DNA of 24,656 nucleotides from positions 1 through 24,656 of the forward strand of contig CAYLZO010000051.1 of the NCBI GenBank assembly GCA_964387775.1. Direction: 5' to 3'. Under the pieces are notes generated by a model. That model did not search any database and was not told where the DNA came from. It saw only the letters and a program-made list of their open reading frames with translations. Of this stretch, positions 6,231 to 12,727 are shown in pieces; the stretch's first letter is position 1; every line of letters begins with the position of its first letter. A program made the translations under genes and the position numbers. This stretch comes from CAYLZO01 sp964387775 (GTDB lineage: Bacteria; Chloroflexota; Anaerolineae; JAAYZQ01).

Positions 6231-6234
6231 AGAA

Positions 6235-7605
6235 TTGAATCTAACTGTAATCGTGTTGGCAGCGGGGCAGGGGACGCGCATGAAGTCCGACCTGCCCAAA
6301 GTGATGCACCCTTTGGCCGGCCGGCCGATGGTGCGCTACGTGATCGATGCGGCCCGGGCGCTGGACCCCGCCCACCTGGCCGTCGTGGTCGGCTATGGCG
6401 CCGACCTGGTCCGCGAGGCGTTGGGCGACGGTGTGGCCTACGCCACCCAGGCCGAGCAGCTCGGCACCGGACACGCCGTCCAGCAGGCCGAGGCCGTGGC
6501 GGCGGGCCAGGCCGAGAGCGTCCTGGCCCTCTATGGCGACACGCCCCTCATCCGTCCCGAGACCTTGGCGGAGATGGTGGCCCAGCACCAGGCGGAGGGT
6601 GTCGCGGCGACGCTGCTTACTTTTCGTCCCGAGGACCCGACGGGTTATGGTCGCATCGTGCGCGACGCACAGACCGGCCGGGTCGAGGCCATCGTCGAGG
6701 CCAAGGACGCCACGCCCGAGCAGCGAGCCATCGGCGAGGTCAATGGCGGGGTGATTTGTTTCCGCGACGACTGGCTCTGGCCCAACCTGGCCCGGCTGGA
6801 AAAAAGCCCGGCGGGCGAGTTTTACCTGACCGACCTGGTCGGGATCGCCCGCGAGCAGGAAGAGGCCGTCGGCGCCTTCTCCCTGGCCGATCCGCTGGAG
6901 ATCATGGGGCTGGACAACCGCCTGAAGCTGGCCCGCGCCGAGGCCGAGATGCGCCGCCGCATCAACGAGGGCTGGATGCTGGCCGGCGTGACCCTCGTCC
7001 ACCCCGAGACGACCTACATCGAGGCCGACGTCGAGATCGGACCCGACACCGTCGTCTGGCCCAATACCCTGCTCCAGGGCCGGACGCGCATCGGGCAGGG
7101 CTGCACCCTGGGGCCGGGCTCGGTGATCCGCGACTCGGAGATTGGCGACGGCTGCCGGGTAGAGATGTCAGTGGTCGAGCAGGCGGCCATGGAAGAGGCC
7201 AGCGACGTGGGGCCGTTTGGTCACCTGCGCCAGGGAGCCCGGCTGGGCGCCGGGGCCCACATGGGCAATTTCGGCGAGATGAAGAATTCGTACCTGGGGC
7301 CAGGGGCCAAGATGGGCCACTTTTGCTACCTGGGCGACGCGACGGTGGGCGCCGGGGCCAACATCGGCGCGGGGACCATCACGTGCAACTATGACGGGGA
7401 GCAGAAGCACTCCACCGAGATCGGCGAGGGGGCGTTCATCGGCAGTGACACGATGCTGGTCGCCCCGCTCAAGATCGGCAAGGGGGCCAAGACGGGGGCC
7501 GGCTCGGTGGTGACCCGCGACGTGCCGCCGGGGCGCGTGGCCTATGGCGTGCCGGCCCGGGTCAAGGAGCCGCCCCCGGCCGAGGACGAGTCGGAGGCAG
7601 AATAG
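6235..7605 (+). CDS. glmU: Bifunctional UDP-GlcNAc pyrophosphorylase / GlcN-1-P N-acetyltransferase GlmU
   Basis: It makes UDP-GlcNAc, the precursor of peptidoglycan and surface glycans, from GlcN-1-P, acetyl-CoA and UTP. TTG 6235 is chosen as start: it is preceded by AGGGAG (6222-6227) and yields 456 residues, the usual GlmU length. The longer frame to 6115 would translate the leader. The N-terminal nucleotidyltransferase begins with VIVLAAGQGTRMKS and K21-type 'LPKVMHPL', then QLGTGHAV, YGDTPL and the VNGGV segment. The C-terminal half is a left-handed beta-helix of hexapeptide repeats (IGPDTVVWPNT, IGQGCTLGPG, GAGANIGAGTITCNYDG) with the EMKNS and GPFGHLR acetyltransferase motifs. The C-terminus ends in an acidic tail. 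It is the first gene of a unit with the CNNM-like and cdd genes. Its UDP-GlcNAc could feed the glycosyltransferase cluster, but that link is inference. Confidence 0.96.
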   Translation: MNLTVIVLAAGQGTRMKSDLPKVMHPLAGRPMVRYVIDAARALDPAHLAVVVGYGADLVREALGDGVAYATQAEQLGTGHAVQQAEAVAAGQAESVLALYGDTPLIRPETLAEMVAQHQAEGVAATLLTFRPEDPTGYGRIVRDAQTGRVEAIVEAKDATPEQRAIGEVNGGVICFRDDWLWPNLARLEKSPAGEFYLTDLVGIAREQEEAVGAFSLADPLEIMGLDNRLKLARAEAEMRRRINEGWMLAGVTLVHPETTYIEADVEIGPDTVVWPNTLLQGRTRIGQGCTLGPGSVIRDSEIGDGCRVEMSVVEQAAMEEASDVGPFGHLRQGARLGAGAHMGNFGEMKNSYLGPGAKMGHFCYLGDATVGAGANIGAGTITCNYDGEQKHSTEIGEGAFIGSDTMLVAPLKIGKGAKTGAGSVVTRDVPPGRVAYGVPARVKEPPPAEDESEAE

Positions 7606-7606
7606 C

Positions 7607-8959
7607 GTGACTGTGTGGGAGATCGTCTTACTCGTGGGGCTGATGGCGGTCAACGCCTTCCTGGCGATGGCCCGGGCAGCCCTCATCAACGTGCGTAAGG
7701 TGCGGCTGCGCCAGCTCATCGAAGAGGGCGTCGGCCCGGCTCGCACGGCCGAGACCCTGGCCGAGGACGCCAGCCGCCTGCTGGCCACGACCCAACTGGG
7801 CATGATGCTGACCAGCTTTTTCGCCGGGGCCGTTGTGGCCGTCGTCTCGGCGCCGCCCCTGAGCCGGCTCTTGGCGCCCTGGCTCGGCCAGTCCAGCTAC
7901 CCGGTGGCCTTTGTGCTGGTGGTTCTGGCGGCGGCCATCGTCATGCTCATCCTGGGCGAGTTGGTGCCCGAGACCATCGCCCTTCAGCACTCGGAGCGTC
8001 TGGCCCTCTTGCTGGCCCGCCCCCTGACCATCATCTCGACGCTGGCCATGCCCGTCGTGCGCCTCATGGTCTGGATCAGCAACAACATCTCGCGCCTCTT
8101 TGGCGGCCGGTCGCCGGGGCGCATGCCCTTTGTGACCGAGGAGGAGATCAAGGTCCTGGTCGACGCCGGCGAGGAGGAAGGCGTCATCCTGGAAGAAGAG
8201 AAGGAGATGATCTACTCCATCTTTGAGTTGGGCGAAACCCTGGCCCGCGAGGTGATGGTGCCCCGCATCGACGTGGTGGCCCTGGAAGCGAGCACGCCGA
8301 TGCTGGAGGCGCTTCACACGGTGATGGAAGCCGGCTACTCGCGAATCCCGGTCTTTAAAGAAACCATCGACAACGTGCAGGGCGTGCTCTATGCCAAGGA
8401 CCTGCTGCCCTACCTGCGCGACGGCCGGACCGACGTGCCGCTCAAGAGCATCTTGCGCGAGGCGTATTTCGTGCCCGAGACGAAAAAGGCCAGCGACCTG
8501 CTGCCCGACCTCCAGCAGCGGCGGGTGCACGTGGCCGTCGTGGTGGATGAATATGGGGGCATGGCCGGCCTGGTGACCATCGAGGACCTGCTGGAAGAGA
8601 TCGTGGGCGAGATCCAGGACGAGTACGACACCGAGGAACCCTTTGTCGAATTCATCGACGATTCGGAGTACATCTTTGATGCCCGGGTGGACCTGGACGA
8701 CCTGAACCGGCTGATGAACGTGGACCTGCCCACGGAAGACAGCGACACGCTGGGCGGTTTCATCTACACCGAGCTGGGCCAGGTGCCTGTCGTCGGCGAC
8801 CAGGTGAGTTTCGAGAACCTCGATTTTACAGTGGAATCGGTGGCCGGCCGGCGCATCAAAAAAGTCCGCGTCGAGCGGCAGGAGCCGCCGCCGGTCCAAG
8901 AACAGGAAGAGAAGAACGGCTTTCTCCTGCACCGGAACGGGAACAATGGCGGAAAGTAG
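7607..8959 (+). CDS. CNNM/CorC (hemolysin-C)-family membrane transporter with CBS pair
   Basis: A 450-residue protein. GTG 7607 is preferred because GGAGG (7593-7597) lies nine bases upstream; GTG 7613 is a less well spaced alternative. An N-terminal DUF21 membrane domain has about four hydrophobic segments (WEIVLLVGLMAVNAFLAMARAAL, TTQLGMMLTSFFAGAVVAVV, PVAFVLVVLAAAIVMLILGELVPE, then the LARPLTIISTLAMPVVRLMVWI stretch). A cytoplasmic acidic helix (EEIKVLVDAGEEEGVILEEEKEMI), two CBS domains (VMVPRIDVVALE..., VHVAVVVDEYGGMAGLVTIEDLLEEIVGEI) and a C-terminal CorC_HlyC domain (FDARVDLDDLNRLMNVDLP...) follow. The family exports or regulates Mg2+/Co2+, or acts in ion homeostasis. Despite the old 'hemolysin' label, toxin activity is not expected. 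It starts one base after the glmU stop, so translation is coupled. Confidence 0.92.
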   Translation: MTVWEIVLLVGLMAVNAFLAMARAALINVRKVRLRQLIEEGVGPARTAETLAEDASRLLATTQLGMMLTSFFAGAVVAVVSAPPLSRLLAPWLGQSSYPVAFVLVVLAAAIVMLILGELVPETIALQHSERLALLLARPLTIISTLAMPVVRLMVWISNNISRLFGGRSPGRMPFVTEEEIKVLVDAGEEEGVILEEEKEMIYSIFELGETLAREVMVPRIDVVALEASTPMLEALHTVMEAGYSRIPVFKETIDNVQGVLYAKDLLPYLRDGRTDVPLKSILREAYFVPETKKASDLLPDLQQRRVHVAVVVDEYGGMAGLVTIEDLLEEIVGEIQDEYDTEEPFVEFIDDSEYIFDARVDLDDLNRLMNVDLPTEDSDTLGGFIYTELGQVPVVGDQVSFENLDFTVESVAGRRIKKVRVERQEPPPVQEQEEKNGFLLHRNGNNGGK

Positions 8960-8975
8960 AAGGGACGGGAGCCTG

Positions 8976-9368
8976 ATGACCGACCAAGACCTCATAGCCC
9001 AGGCCCGGGAGGTCCGCGAGCGGGCCTATGCACCCTATTCCGGCTTTCCGGTGGGTGCGGCCTTGTTAGGCCGGTCCGGCCAGGTCTACGCCGGTTGCAA
9101 CGTGGAGAATGCCGCCTATCCGCTGACCACCTGCGCCGAGCGGGCCGCCGTGGCCAAAGCGGTCTCGGCCGGCGAGCGCGACTTTGAGGCCATCGCCGTG
9201 GCAACCGCCACCGGGGCCACGCCCTGCGGCGCCTGCCGCCAGATCCTGCGGGAGTTCAGCCCCGCCGGCGACCTGCGTATCCTCGTCGCCGACCTGGACG
9301 GCAACGTGCGCACCTTTACCATCGCCGAGCTGTTGCCGGCCGGATTCACGCCGGATCAACTGGGCTAA
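8976..9368 (+). CDS. cdd: Cytidine deaminase
   Basis: Zinc-dependent deamination of cytidine/deoxycytidine to uridine in pyrimidine salvage. From ATG 8976 (GGGAG four bases upstream) it has 130 residues, the size of the tetrameric Cdd class. AYAPYSGFPVGAAL (18-30) and CNVENAAYPLTTCAE (41-55) are typical. Cys53 and the PCGAC pair (Cys84, Cys87) are the three zinc ligands, and Glu55 is the catalytic acid. An in-frame ATG at 8946 overlaps the end of the preceding gene and would add ten residues not usual in the family. Last gene of the glmU unit. A strong inverted repeat lies just after the stop. Confidence 0.95.
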   Translation: MTDQDLIAQAREVRERAYAPYSGFPVGAALLGRSGQVYAGCNVENAAYPLTTCAERAAVAKAVSAGERDFEAIAVATATGATPCGACRQILREFSPAGDLRILVADLDGNVRTFTIAELLPAGFTPDQLG

Positions 9369-9379
9369 TGCGTATTGCG

Positions 9380-9436
9380 TGATGCGTGATGCGTGTTGCG
9401 TGACAAAACGGCTCACGCATCACGCATCACGCATCA
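9380..9436. repeat. 24-bp inverted repeat between convergent cdd and Agl23/NHL genes
   Basis: Arms 9380-9403 and 9413-9436 match at 23 of 24 positions around a nine-base loop. Each arm is itself a tandem of GCGTGAT-like units. The minus-strand gene's TGA stop (9436-9434) is part of the right arm. It is well placed as a bidirectional terminator or transcript-end stabiliser, although no T-run follows on either side. Confidence 0.85.
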
Positions 9437-12400
9437 GGGCAGCGGCTCGAACTTGAGCACCCGCTGGCCGTCCGTATCGGTCACATAGACGTACCCCTCG
9501 TCGTCCACCTCGATGCCCGTCGGCAGGCTGAACGAGTTCGGGTCGAATCCGTAGCGGCCAAAGGTCGCCAGCAGCTCCCCGCCGCCGTCGAACACGATGA
9601 CCAGGTAGCCCTCGGGGTCGGTGACGTAGACGCGGCTCTGGTCGTCTACGGCCAGGTAAGGCTTGTTGACCACCGACTCGCCGAACCAGCCCTCCACCGG
9701 CCAGTCGGTGAGAAAGTCGTGGTTGCTAAAGACCTGGACCCGCCGATTCCACGTATCGGCTACGTAGAGGTCGCCCTCCGGGTCGGTGTCGAGGCCCACC
9801 GGCTCCTCGAAAAAGCCGCCCAGGATGCCCCCGCCGCCCCACTGATCGAGCAGGGTGCTGTTGGAATCGTAGACCATGATGCGCTTGTTGCCTGTGTCGG
9901 TGACGTACACGCGGTTGTCGGCGCTGACGGCGACGTCGCGGGGGCCGTAGAGCAGTTGCTCGGCGTTGTCCGTCTGGCCGTAAAAGCCCCACTTGGTCAC
10001 AAAGTTGCCCTGGCTGTCGAACACCTGGATGCGGTGGTTCCAGGTGTCGGCGACGTAGACGCGGCCGTCGGGGCCGACGTCCAGGCCCCAGGGCTCCTGG
10101 AACTGGCCGTCGCCCTCGGGCGTCTGGCAGCCGTGGCCCGTCTCCAGGTTGCACTGGCTGCCCCACTGGCGCAGGAAGGTGCCCTGGGCGTCAAAGACCT
10201 GGATGCGGTGGTTGTCCGAGTCGGCGACGTAGACCAGGCCCTCCGGCCCGACGGCGATGCCCCTCGGGTGGTTGAACTGGCCGGGGCCGGTGCCCACGCT
10301 GCCCCAGTTTGCCACCGTGTTCAGCTCCACGTGCTTTTCGAGGTAGGGGTCGGGCTCCAGCTCGACGACGACGGGCGGCGCCGCGCCAAAGTCCCAGATC
10401 TGCTGGGCAACGTCCTTGCGCACGTAAAAGTAAAAGTTGTGGACGTGGTACCAGTCGTCGGTGGAGCGCGGATACTCGCGCCAGTAGAGGATGTTCCACA
10501 GGATCTCGCGCTTTTCGGGCGTGGTGAGCAGCATCCAGATGCGCTCCCAGGTCAGGCCCATGTACTGCTGGTTGGGCCACCAGACCAGCCGCCGTTTAAA
10601 GCGATGGTAGCGGTTGCCCAGGTAGGGTTTGACCTTGGCGTCGTTGCGCTCGCTGGCCAGCACCAGGGGCACGTCCAGCTTTTCGCGGGTGGGCGTCTCG
10701 CCGTAGTACTGCCGGTTGGGATACTCGCGCATGTACCATTCCATCGGCCAGGTCACCTCGTTGTCGTAGGCCACCTCGATGAGCTTGTCGCCGGCGGTCC
10801 GGGCCGAGATGTCGGCCACCTCGTCGAGGGTCAGCTTGACGCCGGGCGCGCCGTGGGCATAGACCAGCAGCTCGGTGGCATAGTCATAGTTGACGAACGA
10901 CGCCAGCCAGGCAAAGCGCACCGTAAAGAAGGAGAGAAAGGCCAGCGCCGTGGCAAAGGCGATGCTCAGCGCCCGTCGCCTGCCCAGCCGGCGGGCCACC
11001 ACCCAGGTCAGGCCCAGCAAGAGCAGGGTGACGATGAGGGCCGCGAACCAATTGCCCGTCGCCCGGAGATTGGAGAGGGACAGGCCCTGGAAGGGCTGCT
11101 GGGTCACCAGGGTGTAGAGGCCAAAGAGTGCCAGGGGCAGCAAGATGGCCAGCAGCGCCCCGCCCCGGCGCCACACGGCCCGCCAGTCCAGCCGGGTCAG
11201 CAGGTCGCCGGCAAACTTGCCGGTGAGCACGATCATGGGCAGGACCGGGTGGACGACCAGCCAGGGCATCTTTTCGCCGGCCCAACTGTAGATAAAGAGG
11301 CTGCTGATGGTCCAAAAGATGAGAAAGGCGACAAAGAGTGAATTCTCGGCGGCGGTCGGGCCACGTGCTTCGAATTCGTCCTCGGTTTCCTCTGCGGACG
11401 GCTGGCCGGTCACGAGGCTGCGGACGACGTAGTAGACCAGCGCTATGGAGCTGATAAGGAAGGGCACGAATTCGTACATGGTCAGCACGAGAAAGTAGTA
11501 GTACCATGGCTGGCTGCCGCGCTCGACCTCCTGCTGGGCCAGCCAGTAGTTGACCGAGCCAAAGACGCCGCTGACCAGCCCGGCGGGATTGGTAAAGAAG
11601 GTGGTGAACAGGAGGGCGTAGATGAGGAACATCAGGACGATGGCGATGAGCCACGTCTGCCACGAGAGGGCGCGGATCGCCTCTACGATTCGGCCGGGCC
11701 GGGGATGCCGCGATTGGATGAGGCTGCCGCTGACCAGGACGATCGGGATGCTGCCGCCGATGACGATGAGCAGGGCGCTGACCAGCTTTGCGGCGCCGCT
11801 GACGGCCTCGACGGCTTCGGCGCCCTCGGCGGGGGGAGCGGGTGGGCGCCCCAAAAAGTAGCCGACGGCGAGCAGGACGCCGCTCAACACCAGGCCGCCC
11901 AGGTAAAGCCACACCTGGTCGCGGTAGCGCAGCCGCTCCCAGAGATAGACCTCGACGATGAACACCAGGCCGATAAAGCCAAAGATGTAGGCGTTCTCCT
12001 TGGTGGTCAGCGAGAACATGAGCGCCGCCGCGCCGAGGTAGAACCAGCCCGCCTTGCGGCTGCGCAAAAAGTGAAAGAGGGCGGCGATGAGCAGGATCGT
12101 CCAGACGTTGATATAGACGTCGTTGCGGATGTAGCGCGAGTAGTAGAGGATCGAGGGCGAGATGAGGAGCAGGATGGAAGTGAAGACGGCGCCCAGCCGG
12201 CCCAGCCAGCGGCGCAGCAGCAGCGGGCTCATGACCAGGACCACGCCAAAGAGGGCGGGCACGATGCGCGCCGTAAAGTCCGTGTCGCCAAAGAGAAAGT
12301 AGATGAAAGCGTTGGCGTGAAAGAGGAATGGCCCGTGCATCATGGGGTTGTGGGTGTAGCCGGTGCCGTTGTAGAGGTAGTAGGAATAGAGGGCGTGCAG

Positions 12401-12556
12401 GCTCTCGTCGTGGCTCATGGCCCGCGCCCCCACGTCCCAGAAGCGGCTGGCCACGGCGACGAGGAAAATGGCCAGGTAGATGGCCTTTTCCCAGTTCGGT
12501 TTCAACAACTCGGCCAGGGGCCGGTCAAAAATCGTCCGGTTTTCGACAAGTTCCAT
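9434..12556 (-). CDS. Agl23-like (TIGR03663) GT39-type membrane glycosyltransferase fused to an NHL beta-propeller
   Basis: A 1040-residue protein from ATG 12556 (GAGGT eight bases upstream; a TTG two codons earlier is possible). The N-terminal third to half has about 12 hydrophobic segments and the GT39/PMT-like features described for TIGR03663: an acidic pair Asp50-Glu51 (SHDESLHALYSYY) and HGP at 74-76 (MMHGPFLFH). These are expected to handle a lipid-linked sugar at the outer face. A soluble region has WPMEWYMREYPNRQYY, recalling oligosaccharyltransferase-like C-domains. From about residue 748, six NHL repeats follow (each with a GxVYVADxxNHRIQVF-like core) and should form a six-bladed propeller outside the cell. 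Archaeal Agl23 has been associated with N-glycosylation/flippase function; exact activity here is unknown. It is the last gene of the minus-strand cluster. Confidence 0.85.
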   Translation of the reverse strand: MELVENRTIFDRPLAELLKPNWEKAIYLAIFLVAVASRFWDVGARAMSHDESLHALYSYYLYNGTGYTHNPMMHGPFLFHANAFIYFLFGDTDFTARIVPALFGVVLVMSPLLLRRWLGRLGAVFTSILLLISPSILYYSRYIRNDVYINVWTILLIAALFHFLRSRKAGWFYLGAAALMFSLTTKENAYIFGFIGLVFIVEVYLWERLRYRDQVWLYLGGLVLSGVLLAVGYFLGRPPAPPAEGAEAVEAVSGAAKLVSALLIVIGGSIPIVLVSGSLIQSRHPRPGRIVEAIRALSWQTWLIAIVLMFLIYALLFTTFFTNPAGLVSGVFGSVNYWLAQQEVERGSQPWYYYFLVLTMYEFVPFLISSIALVYYVVRSLVTGQPSAEETEDEFEARGPTAAENSLFVAFLIFWTISSLFIYSWAGEKMPWLVVHPVLPMIVLTGKFAGDLLTRLDWRAVWRRGGALLAILLPLALFGLYTLVTQQPFQGLSLSNLRATGNWFAALIVTLLLLGLTWVVARRLGRRRALSIAFATALAFLSFFTVRFAWLASFVNYDYATELLVYAHGAPGVKLTLDEVADISARTAGDKLIEVAYDNEVTWPMEWYMREYPNRQYYGETPTREKLDVPLVLASERNDAKVKPYLGNRYHRFKRRLVWWPNQQYMGLTWERIWMLLTTPEKREILWNILYWREYPRSTDDWYHVHNFYFYVRKDVAQQIWDFGAAPPVVVELEPDPYLEKHVELNTVANWGSVGTGPGQFNHPRGIAVGPEGLVYVADSDNHRIQVFDAQGTFLRQWGSQCNLETGHGCQTPEGDGQFQEPWGLDVGPDGRVYVADTWNHRIQVFDSQGNFVTKWGFYGQTDNAEQLLYGPRDVAVSADNRVYVTDTGNKRIMVYDSNSTLLDQWGGGGILGGFFEEPVGLDTDPEGDLYVADTWNRRVQVFSNHDFLTDWPVEGWFGESVVNKPYLAVDDQSRVYVTDPEGYLVIVFDGGGELLATFGRYGFDPNSFSLPTGIEVDDEGYVYVTDTDGQRVLKFEPLP

Positions 12557-12570
12557 GTTCAATTACCTCA

Positions 12571-12650
12571 CAGGTAGTGGTAAGGTGTTGACTGATGGGG
12601 GCGGGGTTTCCCCGCCCCCCATCAGTCAACGTGTAAGTAACCACTACCAC
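12571..12650. repeat. Nested long hairpin in the leader of the Agl23/NHL gene
   Basis: The inner arms 12587-12606 and 12610-12630 (GTTGACTGATGGGGGCGGGG type, one extra G on one side) enclose a three-base TTT loop. Outer arms share GGTAGTGG (12573-12580) with CCACTACC (12641-12648). It lies 15-94 bases upstream of the start codon. It resembles in plan the hairpin at 24497-24533 (G-rich tip, three-base loop, AGTGG-type foot). Confidence 0.85.
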
Positions 12651-12677
12651 CTCACAGAATGGTGTCAAGTTGCAAGC

Positions 12678-12715
12678 TACAAGTTGCAAGTGGCGCTTGC
12701 TGCTTGCAACTTGTA
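12678..12715. repeat. 13-bp inverted repeat between two transferase genes
   Basis: TACAAGTTGCAAG (12678-12690) pairs perfectly with CTTGCAACTTGTA (12703-12715). Around it are further AGTTGCAAG-like words, so this is a low-complexity palindromic patch ending a few bases past the stop of the upstream gene. Confidence 0.8.
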
Positions 12716-12727
12716 ACTCGTTTCTCG

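Larger units (their letters stand above)
6017..6234 (+). promoter_or_regulatory. Long structured 5' leader of glmU, candidate cis-regulatory RNA
   Basis: This 218-base stretch between the promoter and glmU has no ordinary gene. It can form, in order: a stem GGTACGT/ACG-a-TACC (6036-6053, one bulge); TGAGGG/CCCTCA with a six-base loop (6077-6094); a 22-pair rod (6117-6138 with 6151-6172) capped by a GCCC/GGGC hairpin (6139-6149); and TCCTTCCC/GGGAAGGA (6173-6195) stacked directly on it. Eight of the 22 pairs in the rod are G-U, which hold only in the plus-strand RNA. The rod ends in GTTTTT (6168-6173), so it could act as a terminator/attenuator. I do not recognise a known riboswitch class; no glmS-ribozyme core is visible. 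Confidence 0.55.

Noticed and set aside
6017..6234. glmS-type ribozyme or another known riboswitch upstream of glmU
   Set aside because: I cannot see the conserved glmS core, and the pattern of stem-loops matches no class I recall, so it is reported only as a candidate new element.
7607..8959. Hemolysin toxin
   Set aside because: The DUF21-CBS-CorC layout is that of ion-homeostasis proteins; the toxin name is historical.
9719..11341. A 540-codon plus-strand frame opposite the Agl23/NHL gene
   Set aside because: Shadow of the regular NHL coding repeats; no recognisable domain.
12566..12727. CRISPR array or IS remnant between the two transferase genes
   Set aside because: The repeats are two different palindromes, not regular repeat-spacer units, and no transposase fragment is present.
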